The position numbers were made by a program, and so were the translations under genes. From Nonomuraea turcica (GTDB taxonomy: Bacteria > Actinomycetota > Actinomycetes > Streptosporangiales > Streptosporangiaceae): a stretch of 64,000 nt of DNA. The stretch covers positions 124,001 to 188,000 of the forward strand of contig NZ_JAUZQF010000006.1 in NCBI RefSeq assembly GCF_030718205.1, written 5' to 3'. The notes below the pieces were generated by a model. The model had not been told where the DNA came from and did no database searches. It saw only the letters and a list, made by a program, of their open reading frames with translations. Below, piece by piece: positions 8,336 through 17,211 of this stretch. Each line of letters starts with the position of its first letter. Position 1 is the first letter of the stretch.

Positions 8336-9565
8336 GTGGGCACCCTGCTGACGGCTTTCGCCGCCTTGCTCCTGCTCGCCGTGCTCGTCTCGAGCCTGGC
8401 CCATCGCACGATCCTGTCCACCGCCGCGCTCTTCCTGGTAGCCGGGTTTGTGCTGGGCGACGGCGTGCTCGGCGTGGTCTCCGTCAGGCCGGGCGACGAG
8501 CTGGTGGGCACGCTGGCCGAACTGGCGCTGTTCGCCGTGCTCTTCACCGACGGCATGCGGGTCGGCTGGAAGGACCTTCGCAGCGCATGGCGGCTGCCAG
8601 GGCGCGCCCTGGGCTGGGGCCTGCCGCTCACCCTGGGCATCACCGCCGTCGCCGCGCACTACCTGCTCGGCCTCGGCTGGATCGAGTCGCTGCTGATCGG
8701 CGCCATCCTGGCCCCGACCGACCCGGTCTTCGCCGCCGCGCTGGTCGGCAACGAGAAGGTGCCGCCACGGCTGCGGCACCTTCTCAACGTGGAGTCCGGC
8801 GTCAACGACGGGCTGGCGTTGCCGTTCGTCATGCTGTTCCTGGCCATCGCCGCCGGCTCCGAGGACCTGCATATGGGTGAACTCGGGCTCGAGCTGGGTC
8901 TCGGCGTACTGATCGGCGTGGCGGTGCCGTGGGTGGCGATCAAGCTGGAGCAGACCCGCTGGTTCTCCGCCTCCACCCAGTACGAGCCGCTCAACGCGCT
9001 GGCCATCGGGCTGCTGGTGCTGGCGCTGGGCAAGGCCACGCACGGCAACCTGTTCCTGGCGGCGTTCGCCGCGGGCATCACGGTGGCGACGTTCGGCGAG
9101 CGGCAGCGCGAGTCGTTCGAGCACTTCGGCGAGCTCATCGCCGAGCTGTTCAAGCTGGCGGCGCTGCTGCTGTTCGGCGCGCTCGTCACCCCCGCCCTGC
9201 TCGGCGCGGTCGGCTGGAAGGGCTGGCTCTTCGCGATCCTGGCGCTCGTGCTGGCCCGACCGGTCGCGATCTGGCTGTCCTTCCTGCGCTCCGGGCTGTC
9301 GGTGCGCGAGCAGGCGGCGGTGGCCTGGTTCGGGCCCAAGGGGTTCGCCTCGGTGGTGTACGGGCTGATCGTGCTGGCCTCCGGCATCGCCGCCGCACAG
9401 GAGGTCTTCCAACTCGTCGCGGTCACCATCGTGCTGTCGATCCTGCTGCATTCGTCCACCGACATCGTCATCGCCCGCGGCTTCGACGACGAGCGTGAAG
9501 TCCCGGCGTGGTTCGGTGTCACGCGTCGGCTGCGCGGGCGGTCTCCGGGTGATTCCGCGTCATGA
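8336..9565 (+). CDS. CPA1-family Na+/H+ antiporter
   Basis: 409 residues with about 12 membrane helices. GTG 8336 is preceded by GGAGG. The ion-binding region shows AILAPTDPVFAAALVGNE and the following LNVESGVNDGLALPF, the paired Asp motifs of NhaP/CPA1 exchangers, and a charged ELFKLAALLLFG segment follows. It should exchange cytoplasmic Na+ or K+ for protons across the membrane. The stop overlaps the start of a TrkH/KtrB gene, so the pair probably handles monovalent cation and pH balance together. Confidence 0.92.
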   Translation: MGTLLTAFAALLLLAVLVSSLAHRTILSTAALFLVAGFVLGDGVLGVVSVRPGDELVGTLAELALFAVLFTDGMRVGWKDLRSAWRLPGRALGWGLPLTLGITAVAAHYLLGLGWIESLLIGAILAPTDPVFAAALVGNEKVPPRLRHLLNVESGVNDGLALPFVMLFLAIAAGSEDLHMGELGLELGLGVLIGVAVPWVAIKLEQTRWFSASTQYEPLNALAIGLLVLALGKATHGNLFLAAFAAGITVATFGERQRESFEHFGELIAELFKLAALLLFGALVTPALLGAVGWKGWLFAILALVLARPVAIWLSFLRSGLSVREQAAVAWFGPKGFASVVYGLIVLASGIAAAQEVFQLVAVTIVLSILLHSSTDIVIARGFDDEREVPAWFGVTRRLRGRSPGDSAS

Positions 9566-10914
9566 GGCTCCGTACCAGGCCTTTCCTGGATCGTTTTCAC
9601 CACCCAGCGCAGGTCATCGCCACCGGCTTCGGCGCGGCCGTCCTGCTCGGGACCCTCCTGCTGTCGTTGCCCATCGCCACGACCTCCGGCATCCCGGCGG
9701 GATGGCTGACCGCGCTGTTCACCGCGACGTCGGCGGTCTGCGTCACCGGCCTGGTCGTGGTGGACACCGAGTCGCACTGGTCGGTGTTCGGCGAGGTGGT
9801 GATCGCCGCCCTCATTCAGGTCGGCGGGCTGGGCATCATGACCCTGGCCACGCTGTTCACCGTGCTGGTGGCGGGGCGGCTCGGTCTGCGTGCCCGGATG
9901 TTCGCCCAGGCCGAGACCAAGACGCTGAGCATGTCCGATGTGCGGCGGGTTGTGCGCAACGTGGTCGTGTTCAGCCTCGTCTGCGAGGCGGTGGTGGCCG
10001 TGATGCTCACCCTCCGCTTCCTCACCGGGTACGGGGAGCCGTTCGGCCGCGCCGTGTATCTCGGCGGCTTCCATGCGGTGTCGGCGTTCAACAACGCCGG
10101 CTTCGCCCTCTGGCCCGACAACCTGATGAAGTTCGTCACCGACCCGTGGATCTGCCTGCCGATCGCCGCCGCGGTCATCGTCGGCGGGCTCGGCTTCCCC
10201 GTGGTGTTCGAACTTGCGCGCTCGTGGCGGCACCCGAGCCGCTGGACGGTGCTCACTCGCGTCACGGTCGGAGTGACGCTCGTCTTACTGGTGGTCGGCA
10301 CGCTGGTCTTCCTGGCCACCGAGTGGCGTAACCCGCATACCCTGGGCAGGCTGGATGGTCCCGGCAAGGTGCTGGCCGCCTTCTTCACCGGTGTCATGCC
10401 ACGCACGGCCGGATTCAACAGCCTGGACATCGCCCAGATGTATCCCACCAGCCTGCTCGCCACGGACGCGCTGATGTTCATCGGCGGCGGCAGCGCGGGC
10501 ACCGCGGGCGGGATCAAGGTCACCACGTTCGGGCTGCTGGCCTTCATCATCTGGGCCGAGCTGCGCGGCGAGCCCCGGGTGAACATCGGCCACCGGCGCC
10601 TGGCCGAAAGCGCGCAGCGGCAGGTGGTCTCCATCACGGTGATCAGCGTCGCCCTGATCGTGTTCTCCACCTACGTGCTCCTCGCCTTGACCCCGCACAG
10701 TCTGGACCAAGTGCTGTTCGAGGTGATCTCCGCGTTCGGCACGGTGGGACTGTCGACCGGGATCACCGCCGATGCCACCCCCGCCGGGCACGTGCTCTTG
10801 GTGCTGCTCATGTTCATCGGCCGGATCGGCCCGTTGACCCTGGGCTCGGCGCTCGCGCTGAAAGAGCGGGCGCGCCACTACGAGCTGCCCGAGGAGCGTG
10901 TGATCGTCGGCTGA
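9562..10914 (+). CDS. TrkH/KtrB-family potassium transporter
   Basis: 450 residues. The four pore-loop repeats are visible: TSAVCVTGLVV, AFNNAGFALWP, PRTAGFNSLD and FGTVGLSTGITAD. Each carries the filter Gly of the Trk/Ktr/HKT superfamily. Eight to ten membrane helices surround them. KtrB normally needs a cytoplasmic RCK subunit (KtrA/TrkA), which is not encoded next to it here. It overlaps the antiporter gene by four bases. Confidence 0.93.
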   Translation: MRLRTRPFLDRFHHPAQVIATGFGAAVLLGTLLLSLPIATTSGIPAGWLTALFTATSAVCVTGLVVVDTESHWSVFGEVVIAALIQVGGLGIMTLATLFTVLVAGRLGLRARMFAQAETKTLSMSDVRRVVRNVVVFSLVCEAVVAVMLTLRFLTGYGEPFGRAVYLGGFHAVSAFNNAGFALWPDNLMKFVTDPWICLPIAAAVIVGGLGFPVVFELARSWRHPSRWTVLTRVTVGVTLVLLVVGTLVFLATEWRNPHTLGRLDGPGKVLAAFFTGVMPRTAGFNSLDIAQMYPTSLLATDALMFIGGGSAGTAGGIKVTTFGLLAFIIWAELRGEPRVNIGHRRLAESAQRQVVSITVISVALIVFSTYVLLALTPHSLDQVLFEVISAFGTVGLSTGITADATPAGHVLLVLLMFIGRIGPLTLGSALALKERARHYELPEERVIVG

Positions 10915-10982
10915 CGTGCGTTGAAGAAACTGGACAGCGAATGGCCTGGGAACTGGTCAGGCGAAGAGCCGACACTCGACGA

Positions 10983-11459
10983 ATGCGATCAAAACTTGCC
11001 ACCCTGTTCCTCGCCACGCTCGCCGCCGGCAGCTGCGTCCTCGCCGCCGCCTCTCCCGCCTCGGCCTCGGATGCGCAGGTCGGCAAACGTAAATGGATCA
11101 GCGCTGAGAGTGGCTGGCAACGTGCGGGCGTGTTCGTCGAGCCCGGCGACCTCGTACAGGTGCAGCACGTCGGTGGCCGGTGGACGGTCGACCACCGCAA
11201 GTTCCCTTATGTGAGCGCGCGTGGGTACCCCTGGCACATCGACCGCGAGATCTATCAGGGGTGCAAGATTCTCGGCAACCACACGTACGGCACACTGATC
11301 GGGAAGATCAACGGACACGTCTTCAAGATCGGACAGCTGGCCGCCTACCGGGTCCACGAGGAAGGCTTCCTCGAGTTGCGCATCAACGACGACGACCGGT
11401 GTCTCCGCGACAACGACGGCGCCGTTCGCGTGAAGGTCTCGATCATCGACGAGGGCTAG
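10983..11459 (+). CDS. Secreted PA-IL (LecA)-like protein
   Basis: 158 residues from ATG 10983 (MRSKLATLF), with a clear signal peptide ending near ASPASASD. The mature part resembles PA-IL/LecA-like beta-sandwich domains: GWQRAGVFVEPGDLVQVQ, GRWTVDHR, a single CKILGN, and the acidic end LRINDDDRCLRDNDGAVRV, where Asp/Asn residues would bind calcium and sugar. An upstream in-frame GTG at 10941 would add 14 residues before the signal and is less likely. It lies directly before a cobalamin riboswitch but shares no obvious function with the B12 genes. Confidence 0.75.
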   Translation: MRSKLATLFLATLAAGSCVLAAASPASASDAQVGKRKWISAESGWQRAGVFVEPGDLVQVQHVGGRWTVDHRKFPYVSARGYPWHIDREIYQGCKILGNHTYGTLIGKINGHVFKIGQLAAYRVHEEGFLELRINDDDRCLRDNDGAVRVKVSIIDEG

Positions 11460-11499
11460 CGCGTATTGACGCTAAAGGGCAGGAAGGATACATTCCGGT

Positions 11500-11605
11500 A
11501 GATTTCACAGCCGTTCAGGGGAAATCCGGTGAGATGCCGGTGCGGACGCGCCACTGTATCCGGGACACAGATCCCGGGAGCCAGGTCGCCTGGGCTGTTG
11601 TGACC
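11500..11605 (+). promoter_or_regulatory. Cobalamin riboswitch upstream of cbtB
   Basis: The B12-box elements are present: GCCACTG at 11550 and GGGAGCCAGGTC near 11577-11587, with GGTGAGATGCCGGTGCGGA before them. CACAGCC near 11506 can pair with GGCTGTTGTG near 11593 to close the element. A GAGGAGG ribosome site follows at 11631, so control is probably translational or by attenuation of cobalt uptake when B12 is present. Ends are approximate. Confidence 0.9.
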
Positions 11606-11642
11606 TCACAGATCGGGACGCGTCATCCCTGAGGAGGCACTG

Positions 11643-11831
11643 ATGAGTGGCCTGTCCACTTCCACCACCATTCCCCTGCCACGCCTGCGGCTCTGGCTGC
11701 TGGCCGTACCCGTACTGCTGCTGATCGCCTATCTGGTCCTCATGGACAACGGGGCGATTTCCCAGACCGGCGCCTTCCTCCACGAACTCATGCACGACGG
11801 GCGCCACCTGCTCGGCGTGCCGTGTCACTAG
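11643..11831 (+). CDS. cbtB: CbtB, cobalt transporter subunit
   Basis: A 62-residue protein with one membrane helix (about 17-37) and the family's C-terminal metal motif HELMHDGRHLLGVPCH. GAGGAGG precedes the ATG. CbtB works with the membrane protein CbtA, encoded eight bases downstream, in B12-regulated cobalt uptake. The preceding cobalamin riboswitch supports this directly. Length and motif match the TIGR02459-type family. Confidence 0.93.
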   Translation: MSGLSTSTTIPLPRLRLWLLAVPVLLLIAYLVLMDNGAISQTGAFLHELMHDGRHLLGVPCH

Positions 11832-11839
11832 GGGCAGGC

Positions 11840-12568
11840 ATGATCCGGACCCTGATGGTCAGGGGGCTGCTGCTCGGCCTCCTGGCCGGGCTCGTCGCCG
11901 GCGGATTCGCCTTCGTCTTCGGTGAGCCGCAGATCGACAGTGCGATCGCGCTGGAGGAGGCGGCCACCGCGGCGGGATCCGAGCCGGAGCCTGCCGGGCA
12001 CAGCCAGGAGATCAGCCGGCCGGTGCAGAAGGCCGGCCTGTTCCTGGCCACCGGGCTGTACGGCCTGGCCATCGGCGGGGTCTTCGCCCTGGTCTACGCC
12101 GGGCTGCGTGGCCGGGTCGGGCCGCGGAACGAGGGCGGGCTGGCGCTGAGCGCCGCGGGTATGGCGTTCGTGGCCATCATTCTCGTACCGTTCCTGAAAT
12201 ATCCGGCCAATCCGCCCGCGGTCGGCGATCCGGCGACCATTAACGGCCGCACGTTCCTCTACGTGGTGATGGTCCTGGTGGGCCTGGCTGCGACCGCCAT
12301 CGCGGTCGCGGTCGCCCGGCGGATCACGGCCGGATCGTGGCAGCGCTGGATCGGCGCGGTGGCCGCCTTCCTCGTGCCGGTGATCGCCGCGTGGGTGGTG
12401 CTGCCGACCGTCAACGAGGTTCCTGAGGGCTTTCCCGCCTCCCTGCTGTGGGAGTTCCGGGTGGCCTCGCTGGGCACGCAACTGGTGTTCTGGGCGGCGT
12501 TCGGGGTGCTCTTCGGGTGGGTCTGCGACCGGGCCGCCCGGCGTGCCGAAGCCCTGGCCGCAGCCTGA
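11840..12568 (+). CDS. cbtA: CbtA, cobalt transporter membrane protein
   Basis: 242 residues from ATG 11840 (MIRTLMVRG) with about five membrane helices. The N-terminal motif FVFGEPQIDSAIALEEA and the later HSQEISRPVQKAGLFLATGL are characteristic of CbtA; the His and Glu residues are probable metal ligands. A GTG at 11822 is in frame but less likely as start. It follows cbtB under the cobalamin riboswitch. It should import Co2+ for corrin ring cobalt insertion by the chelatase genes downstream. Confidence 0.92.
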   Translation: MIRTLMVRGLLLGLLAGLVAGGFAFVFGEPQIDSAIALEEAATAAGSEPEPAGHSQEISRPVQKAGLFLATGLYGLAIGGVFALVYAGLRGRVGPRNEGGLALSAAGMAFVAIILVPFLKYPANPPAVGDPATINGRTFLYVVMVLVGLAATAIAVAVARRITAGSWQRWIGAVAAFLVPVIAAWVVLPTVNEVPEGFPASLLWEFRVASLGTQLVFWAAFGVLFGWVCDRAARRAEALAAA

Positions 12569-12573
12569 CCGGG

Positions 12574-13131
12574 GTGCTGTTCGTCCGGCATGCCAGCACG
12601 CCTGGCATGCGCGCTGCCCGCTTTCCCGCCGACGAGGACGCGGACCGGGCGGACCTGATCAGGGCCGCCTCCCTGGCCGGGCGGCTCGGGAACGCGTCTG
12701 TCGCGTGGGTCTCGCCTGCTCCGGCCGCCGCGCAGACCGCCGCGGCGCTGGGGTGGGAGCCGCGTCCGGTCGCCGCGCTGGCCGAGGCCGATCATGGGCG
12801 TTGGCGCGGCCTGCCGTACAGCCGGATCGCCGAGACCGAGGCGGAGGCCCTGGCCGCCTGGCTCGCCGACCCGGACGCCGCGCCGCATGGCGGCGAGAGC
12901 CTGGCACTGGTGGCGTCCCGCGTCGCCGGGTGGTTGGAGTCCGTACGGGACCAGCATGACCTCGTGGCGGTCTGCGATGCCGGCGTGATCAGGGCCGCAC
13001 TCGGCCACGCGCTCGGCCTCGACCCTTCACGCGCCGCCCGCTTCGACCTCGCGCCGCTGTCCACCACGCGGCTCGCGCCCGGCGCCGGCGGGTGGCGCGT
13101 CGTTCACGTCAACTGGAAGGCCACGTCGTGA
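12574..13131 (+). CDS. Histidine phosphatase-superfamily protein with altered second catalytic residue
   Basis: 185 residues from GTG 12574. The N-terminal VLFVRHASTP holds the nucleophile His6 in the RH motif, and LAEADHGRWRGLPY fits the family's central Glu region. In most members the distal catalytic residue is His in a THxxVIR-type motif; here the text is VAVCDAGVIRAAL, so Asp135 (GAT) replaces it. In B12 clusters such proteins are often called CobC-like alpha-ribazole phosphatases, but activity is uncertain. The GTG of the chelatase overlaps its stop. Confidence 0.75.
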   Translation: MLFVRHASTPGMRAARFPADEDADRADLIRAASLAGRLGNASVAWVSPAPAAAQTAAALGWEPRPVAALAEADHGRWRGLPYSRIAETEAEALAAWLADPDAAPHGGESLALVASRVAGWLESVRDQHDLVAVCDAGVIRAALGHALGLDPSRAARFDLAPLSTTRLAPGAGGWRVVHVNWKATS

Positions 13132-15227
13132 CCATCACCTATCCGTTCAGCGCCGTCGTCGATCTTGCCGACCTGAAGCTGGCCCTGCTGCTCAACGCCG
13201 TCTCATCACGCGTCGGCGGGGTGCTGGTACGCGGCGAGAAGGGCACGGCCAAGTCCACGATCGTCCGCGCCCTGGCCGCCCAGCTGCCCGAGGTCCAGGT
13301 CGTGGCCGGGTGCCGGTTCGCGTGTGATCCGGCGGCGCCCGACCCCGGCTGTCCCGACGGGCCGCACGAGCCGGGCGAGCAGCGGGCCGTCCGGCCGGCG
13401 GCGCTGGTCGAGTTGCCGGTGGGCGCTTCCGAGGACCGGCTGGTCGGTTCCCTGGACGTGGAGCGGGCGCTGACCGAGGGGGTGAAGGCGTTCGAGCCGG
13501 GATTGCTGGCCGCCGCACACCGGGGCGTCCTGTACGTCGACGAAGTGAACCTGCTGCACGATCACCTCGTCGACCTGCTGCTCGACGCGGCGGCGCTGGG
13601 CACCTGCTATGTCGAGCGGGAGTCGGTGTCGGTACGGCACGCGGCACGCTTCCTGCTGGTCGGCACCATGAATCCGGAGGAGGGCGAGCTGCGGCCCCAG
13701 CTCCTGGACCGCTTCGGGCTGACGGTCGAGGTGCGGGCGTCGCGGGATCCGCAGGAGCGGGCCGAGGTGATCCGGCGCAGGCTCGCTTTCGACGCGGACC
13801 CGGAGGCCTTCGCCGGCCGGTGGAGGCCGGCGGAGTCCGAGCTGGCCGGGCGGATCGCCCGTGCCAGGGTGCGGCTCCCCGAGGTGCGGCTGCCTGATGC
13901 CAGATTGCGGCAGATCTCGACGGTGTGCGCGGCGTTCGAGGTGGACGGCCTGCGGGCGGATCTGGTGACGGCCAACGCGGCCATCGCGCATGCCGCCTGG
14001 CACGGGCGGGACCGCGTGACGACGGAGGACGTGCGGGCGGCGGCGCGGCTGGCGTTACCGCATCGGCGGCGGCGTGATCCGTTCGACGCGCCGGGGCTGG
14101 ATGAGGAGTTGCTGGACCGGTTGCTGGAGGAGACTTCGGGCGATGACGATGACGAGCCGCCCGGCAGTGGCGCGGACCCCGAAATTTCGGGACCTGAGCC
14201 GGATGCCGGGTCCGGTGCGGATGGTGACGGCGGTCGGCAGGATCCGGCGGCTCGCTCACCTCGCGACGAGACGGCGTCCGAGCGCGAGGTTCGGAACCGG
14301 GCGGACCGGCCCGAGCTCGATGCGGGCGCGGTCGAGCGCGACCCAGGCAAAGGGCCCGACGGTCAGGTCGAGCGGACCCCAGGGAAGGGGCCCGGCACGA
14401 GTCAGGTCGAGCCCGACCCCGGCGCGGGGCAGGTGGCTGCCATGGCGGCGCCGTACCGTGTGCCTCGTCTGGAGGTGCCCGGCGTCGGCGAGGGTGCGGC
14501 GGGACGGCGCTCGCGCTCGCGCACCCCGCGCGGCCGGGCCGCCGGCTCCCGGCAGCCGGAAGGCCGCCTGCGCGACCTGCATCTGACCGCCACCCTGCTG
14601 GCCGCCGCCCCTCACCAGCGACAGCGGGGCAGAACCGGGGCGGGGCTGCGGCTGCGTCCCGAGGACCTGCGCGAGGTCGTCCGCGAGGGCCGCGAGGGCA
14701 ATCTGGTGCTCTTCGTCGTCGACGCGAGCGGCTCGATGGCCGCGCGCAGGCGGATGACAGCGGTCAAGACGGCGGTGCTGAGCCTGCTGCTCGACGCCTA
14801 CCAGCGCAGGGACAAGGTCGGTCTGGTCACCTTCCGCGGCGACAGTGCCAGCGTGACGCTCCCGCCGACCTCATCGGTCGAGGCGGGTGCGGCCAGGCTG
14901 CGTTCGTTGCCGACCGGCGGGCGTACGCCGCTGGCGGCCGGGCTGGTCGCGGCGGCCGAGGTGCTGCGGGTGGAGCGGCTGCGCGATCCGGCCCGGCGCC
15001 CGCTGCTCGTGCTGGTGACCGACGGGCGCGCCACGGCGGGCGGCGACGTGGACCGGGCCGCCGATCTGCTGCGCGGCACGGCGAGCGTGGTCGTGGACTG
15101 CGAGGGCGGCCCGGTGCGGCTCGGGCTGGCCGTACGGCTGGCCGCCAGGCTCGGCGCCGCGCTGCTGCCGCTCGATTCACTGGGCGAGCTGGGCTCGGTG
15201 GTACGCGACTATCGGAAGGTGGGTTGA
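13128..15227 (+). CDS. ChlI/ChlD-type cobaltochelatase subunit (AAA+ and VWA fusion)
   Basis: 699 residues from GTG 13128. The N-terminal AAA+ module has Walker A GEKGTAKST (36-44), Walker B-like GVLYVDEVNLLHDHLVD and an arginine-finger region LLDRFGLTVEVRAS. A long acidic, Gly/Pro-rich linker (roughly 345-450) separates it from a VWA domain with MIDAS motif DASGSMAARR. This BchI-BchD fusion is the ATPase partner of CobN, encoded about 5 kb away, for aerobic cobalt insertion into hydrogenobyrinic acid diamide. It lies within the riboswitch-led operon, one base before cobO. Confidence 0.9.
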   Translation: MTITYPFSAVVDLADLKLALLLNAVSSRVGGVLVRGEKGTAKSTIVRALAAQLPEVQVVAGCRFACDPAAPDPGCPDGPHEPGEQRAVRPAALVELPVGASEDRLVGSLDVERALTEGVKAFEPGLLAAAHRGVLYVDEVNLLHDHLVDLLLDAAALGTCYVERESVSVRHAARFLLVGTMNPEEGELRPQLLDRFGLTVEVRASRDPQERAEVIRRRLAFDADPEAFAGRWRPAESELAGRIARARVRLPEVRLPDARLRQISTVCAAFEVDGLRADLVTANAAIAHAAWHGRDRVTTEDVRAAARLALPHRRRRDPFDAPGLDEELLDRLLEETSGDDDDEPPGSGADPEISGPEPDAGSGADGDGGRQDPAARSPRDETASEREVRNRADRPELDAGAVERDPGKGPDGQVERTPGKGPGTSQVEPDPGAGQVAAMAAPYRVPRLEVPGVGEGAAGRRSRSRTPRGRAAGSRQPEGRLRDLHLTATLLAAAPHQRQRGRTGAGLRLRPEDLREVVREGREGNLVLFVVDASGSMAARRRMTAVKTAVLSLLLDAYQRRDKVGLVTFRGDSASVTLPPTSSVEAGAARLRSLPTGGRTPLAAGLVAAAEVLRVERLRDPARRPLLVLVTDGRATAGGDVDRAADLLRGTASVVVDCEGGPVRLGLAVRLAARLGAALLPLDSLGELGSVVRDYRKVG

Positions 15228-15228
15228 G

Positions 15229-15831
15229 ATGCCTCAGGGCAAGCCGGAGCACGTGCCCGACGACGGGCTGACCACACGGCAACGCAGGTCCAGGCCGTTG
15301 CTGATGGTCCACACCGGGCCGGGCAAGGGCAAGTCGACGGCGGCGTTCGGCATGGCCCTGCGTGCCTGGAACCAGGGCTGGCCGATCGGCGTGTTCCAGT
15401 TCGTCAAGTCGGCCAAGTGGCGCATCGGCGAGGAGCGGGCGCTGAAGGTCCTCGGCGCCGGCGACGAGGGCGGGCCGGTCACCTGGCACAAGATGGGCGA
15501 GGGCTGGTCATGGATCCAGCGGCCGGGGACCGAGGAGGACCACGCGCGGGACGCTCGTGAGGGCTGGGAGCAGATCAAGCGCGATCTGGCCGCCGAGACC
15601 TACCGTTTCTACGTGCTGGACGAGTTCACCTACCCGCTGAAGTGGGGCTGGCTGGACCTGGACGACGTGCTGGCGGCGCTGCTGTCCAGGCCGGGCAACC
15701 AGCACGTGGTGATCACCGGGCGGGACGCGCCGGAGCGACTGATCGAGGCGGCCGACCTGGTGACCGAGATGGGCAAGGTACGCCACCCGATGGACGCCGG
15801 GCAGAAGGGCCAGAAGGGCATCGAGTGGTAG
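15229..15831 (+). CDS. cobO: Cob(I)yrinic acid a,c-diamide adenosyltransferase
   Basis: 200 residues, the usual length. The nucleotide-binding P-loop is HTGPGKGKSTAAFG (about 25-38). Typical CobA/BtuR features are QFVKSAKWRIGEE, YVLDEFTYPLKWGWL and VVITGRDAPERLIEAADLVT near the C-terminus. It transfers the adenosyl group from ATP to the corrinoid cobalt. The gene starts one base after the chelatase stop, and its end overlaps the cobB GTG by seven bases. Confidence 0.95.
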   Translation: MPQGKPEHVPDDGLTTRQRRSRPLLMVHTGPGKGKSTAAFGMALRAWNQGWPIGVFQFVKSAKWRIGEERALKVLGAGDEGGPVTWHKMGEGWSWIQRPGTEEDHARDAREGWEQIKRDLAAETYRFYVLDEFTYPLKWGWLDLDDVLAALLSRPGNQHVVITGRDAPERLIEAADLVTEMGKVRHPMDAGQKGQKGIEW

Positions 15832-17177
15832 TTCCGCGCCTGGTCATCGCCGCTCCCGCGTCCGGCAGCGGCAAGACGACGGTGGCGACGGGACTCATGG
15901 CAGCGCTGCGGGCGCGCGGGATGCAGGTGTCGCCGCACAAGGTGGGGCCCGACTACATCGACCCCGGCTACCACGCTCTGGCCGCCGGCCGGCCGGGCCG
16001 CAACCTGGACCCGTGGCTGACCGGCGAGGAGCGGGTGACGCCGCTGTTCCTGCACGGGGCGCGCGGGTGCGACATCGCCGTGGTCGAGGGCGTCATGGGG
16101 CTGTTCGACGGCAAGGGCGAGACCGACACCGTGCCGGACTCGGGCACATCGGACTTCGTGCCGGACTCGGGCACATCGGACTTCGCCTCGACGGCGCACA
16201 TCGCCCGGCTGCTGGACGCGCCGGTGGTGCTCGTGGTGGACGCCGCCCGGCAGAGCCGGTCGGTCGCCGCGACCGTGCACGGCTTCTCCACCTTCGACCC
16301 GCGGGTGCGGGTGGGCGGGGTGATCCTCAACCGGTTGGGGTCGGACCGGCACGAGGAGCTGTGCCGGGCCGCGCTGGGGGAGGTGCCGGTGCTCGGGGCC
16401 ATCCGGCGGGACGACGCCGTGGCGACCCCCTCCCGCCATCTGGGGCTGATCCCCGCGGCCGAGCGCGAGTCTGAGGCGCTGGCCGCCGTGCGGCGGCTGG
16501 GCGAGCTGGTGGCCCGCTCGTGCGATCTGGAAGCCCTGGTACGGCTGGCCGCCACGGCTCCCCCGCTGGACGCACGGCCGTGGGAGCCTGCGGCGGTTGC
16601 GCAGCCGTACAGGAAGCTCGTTGCGGTGGCGGGCGGGGCGGCCTTCACCTTCGGCTACGCCGAGCACGTCGAGTTGCTGCGCGCGGCGGGCGCGGAGATC
16701 GCGGTCTTCGACCCGCTCCGGGACGAACGGCTGCCCGAGGGGACCGCGGCGATCGTCATCGGCGGCGGCTTCCCCGAGGTCTACGCCGACCGGCTCGCCG
16801 CCAACGAACCGCTGCGCAAGCAGGTGGCCGCCTTCGACGGGCCCATCGCCGCGGAGTGCGCCGGGCTGCTCTACCTGTGCGAGGAGCTGGACGGGCTGCC
16901 GATGTGCGGCCGCGTGCCGGGCGTGGCCCGGATGACGGACCGGCTGACCCTCGGCTACCGGGAGGCGATCTCCGGGACGTCGCTGCTGACCCGTGAGGGC
17001 GAGCGGCACCGCGGACACGAGTTCCACCGCACCACGATCATCTCGCCGAAGAAGCCGCTGTTTCGCTGGGCGGGCGGCGCCGACGGCTACGGCGACGCCC
17101 TCGTGACCGCCTCCTACCTGCACCTGCACTGGGCGGGCCGGCCGGAGCTGGCTCAGAGGTTAGTCAACTACAGTTGA
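15825..17177 (+). CDS. cobB: Cobyrinate/hydrogenobyrinate a,c-diamide synthase
   Basis: 450 residues from GTG 15825. The N-terminal ATP domain starts IAAPASGSGKTTVATGL and contains VVEGVMGLFDG. The C-terminal glutaminase-like domain has the nucleophile Cys in IAAECAGLLYLCEEL and a late GHEFH-type His. The enzyme amidates the a and c side chains using glutamine and ATP. A 27-bp unit is duplicated in tandem after the GLFDG motif, giving VPDSGTSDF twice in frame, next to the conserved STAHIARLL helix. The last codons lie in the repeats upstream of the next gene. Confidence 0.93.
   Translation: MVVPRLVIAAPASGSGKTTVATGLMAALRARGMQVSPHKVGPDYIDPGYHALAAGRPGRNLDPWLTGEERVTPLFLHGARGCDIAVVEGVMGLFDGKGETDTVPDSGTSDFVPDSGTSDFASTAHIARLLDAPVVLVVDAARQSRSVAATVHGFSTFDPRVRVGGVILNRLGSDRHEELCRAALGEVPVLGAIRRDDAVATPSRHLGLIPAAERESEALAAVRRLGELVARSCDLEALVRLAATAPPLDARPWEPAAVAQPYRKLVAVAGGAAFTFGYAEHVELLRAAGAEIAVFDPLRDERLPEGTAAIVIGGGFPEVYADRLAANEPLRKQVAAFDGPIAAECAGLLYLCEELDGLPMCGRVPGVARMTDRLTLGYREAISGTSLLTREGERHRGHEFHRTTIISPKKPLFRWAGGADGYGDALVTASYLHLHWAGRPELAQRLVNYS
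16131..16184 (+). repeat. Exact 27-bp tandem duplication inside cobB
   Basis: Positions 16131-16157 and 16158-16184 are identical. The duplication keeps frame and adds nine residues (VPDSGTSDF) to a surface loop. The perfect identity suggests a recent slippage or recombination event. Confidence 0.97.
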
Positions 17178-17205
17178 GTCAACTACAGTTCGGTCAACTA
17201 TACTT
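17163..17205 (+). promoter_or_regulatory. Three 15-bp repeats upstream of the ATPase gene
   Basis: GTCAACTACAGTT starts at 17163 and 17178, and a variant GTCAACTATACTT at 17193, at an exact 15-base period. The first copy is part of a palindrome TCAACTACAGTTGA. The last contains TATACT, a possible -10 element about seven bases before the ATG. The repeats span the cobB stop. They look like an operator array for the ATPase gene. Confidence 0.75.
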
Positions 17206-17211
17206 CGACAC

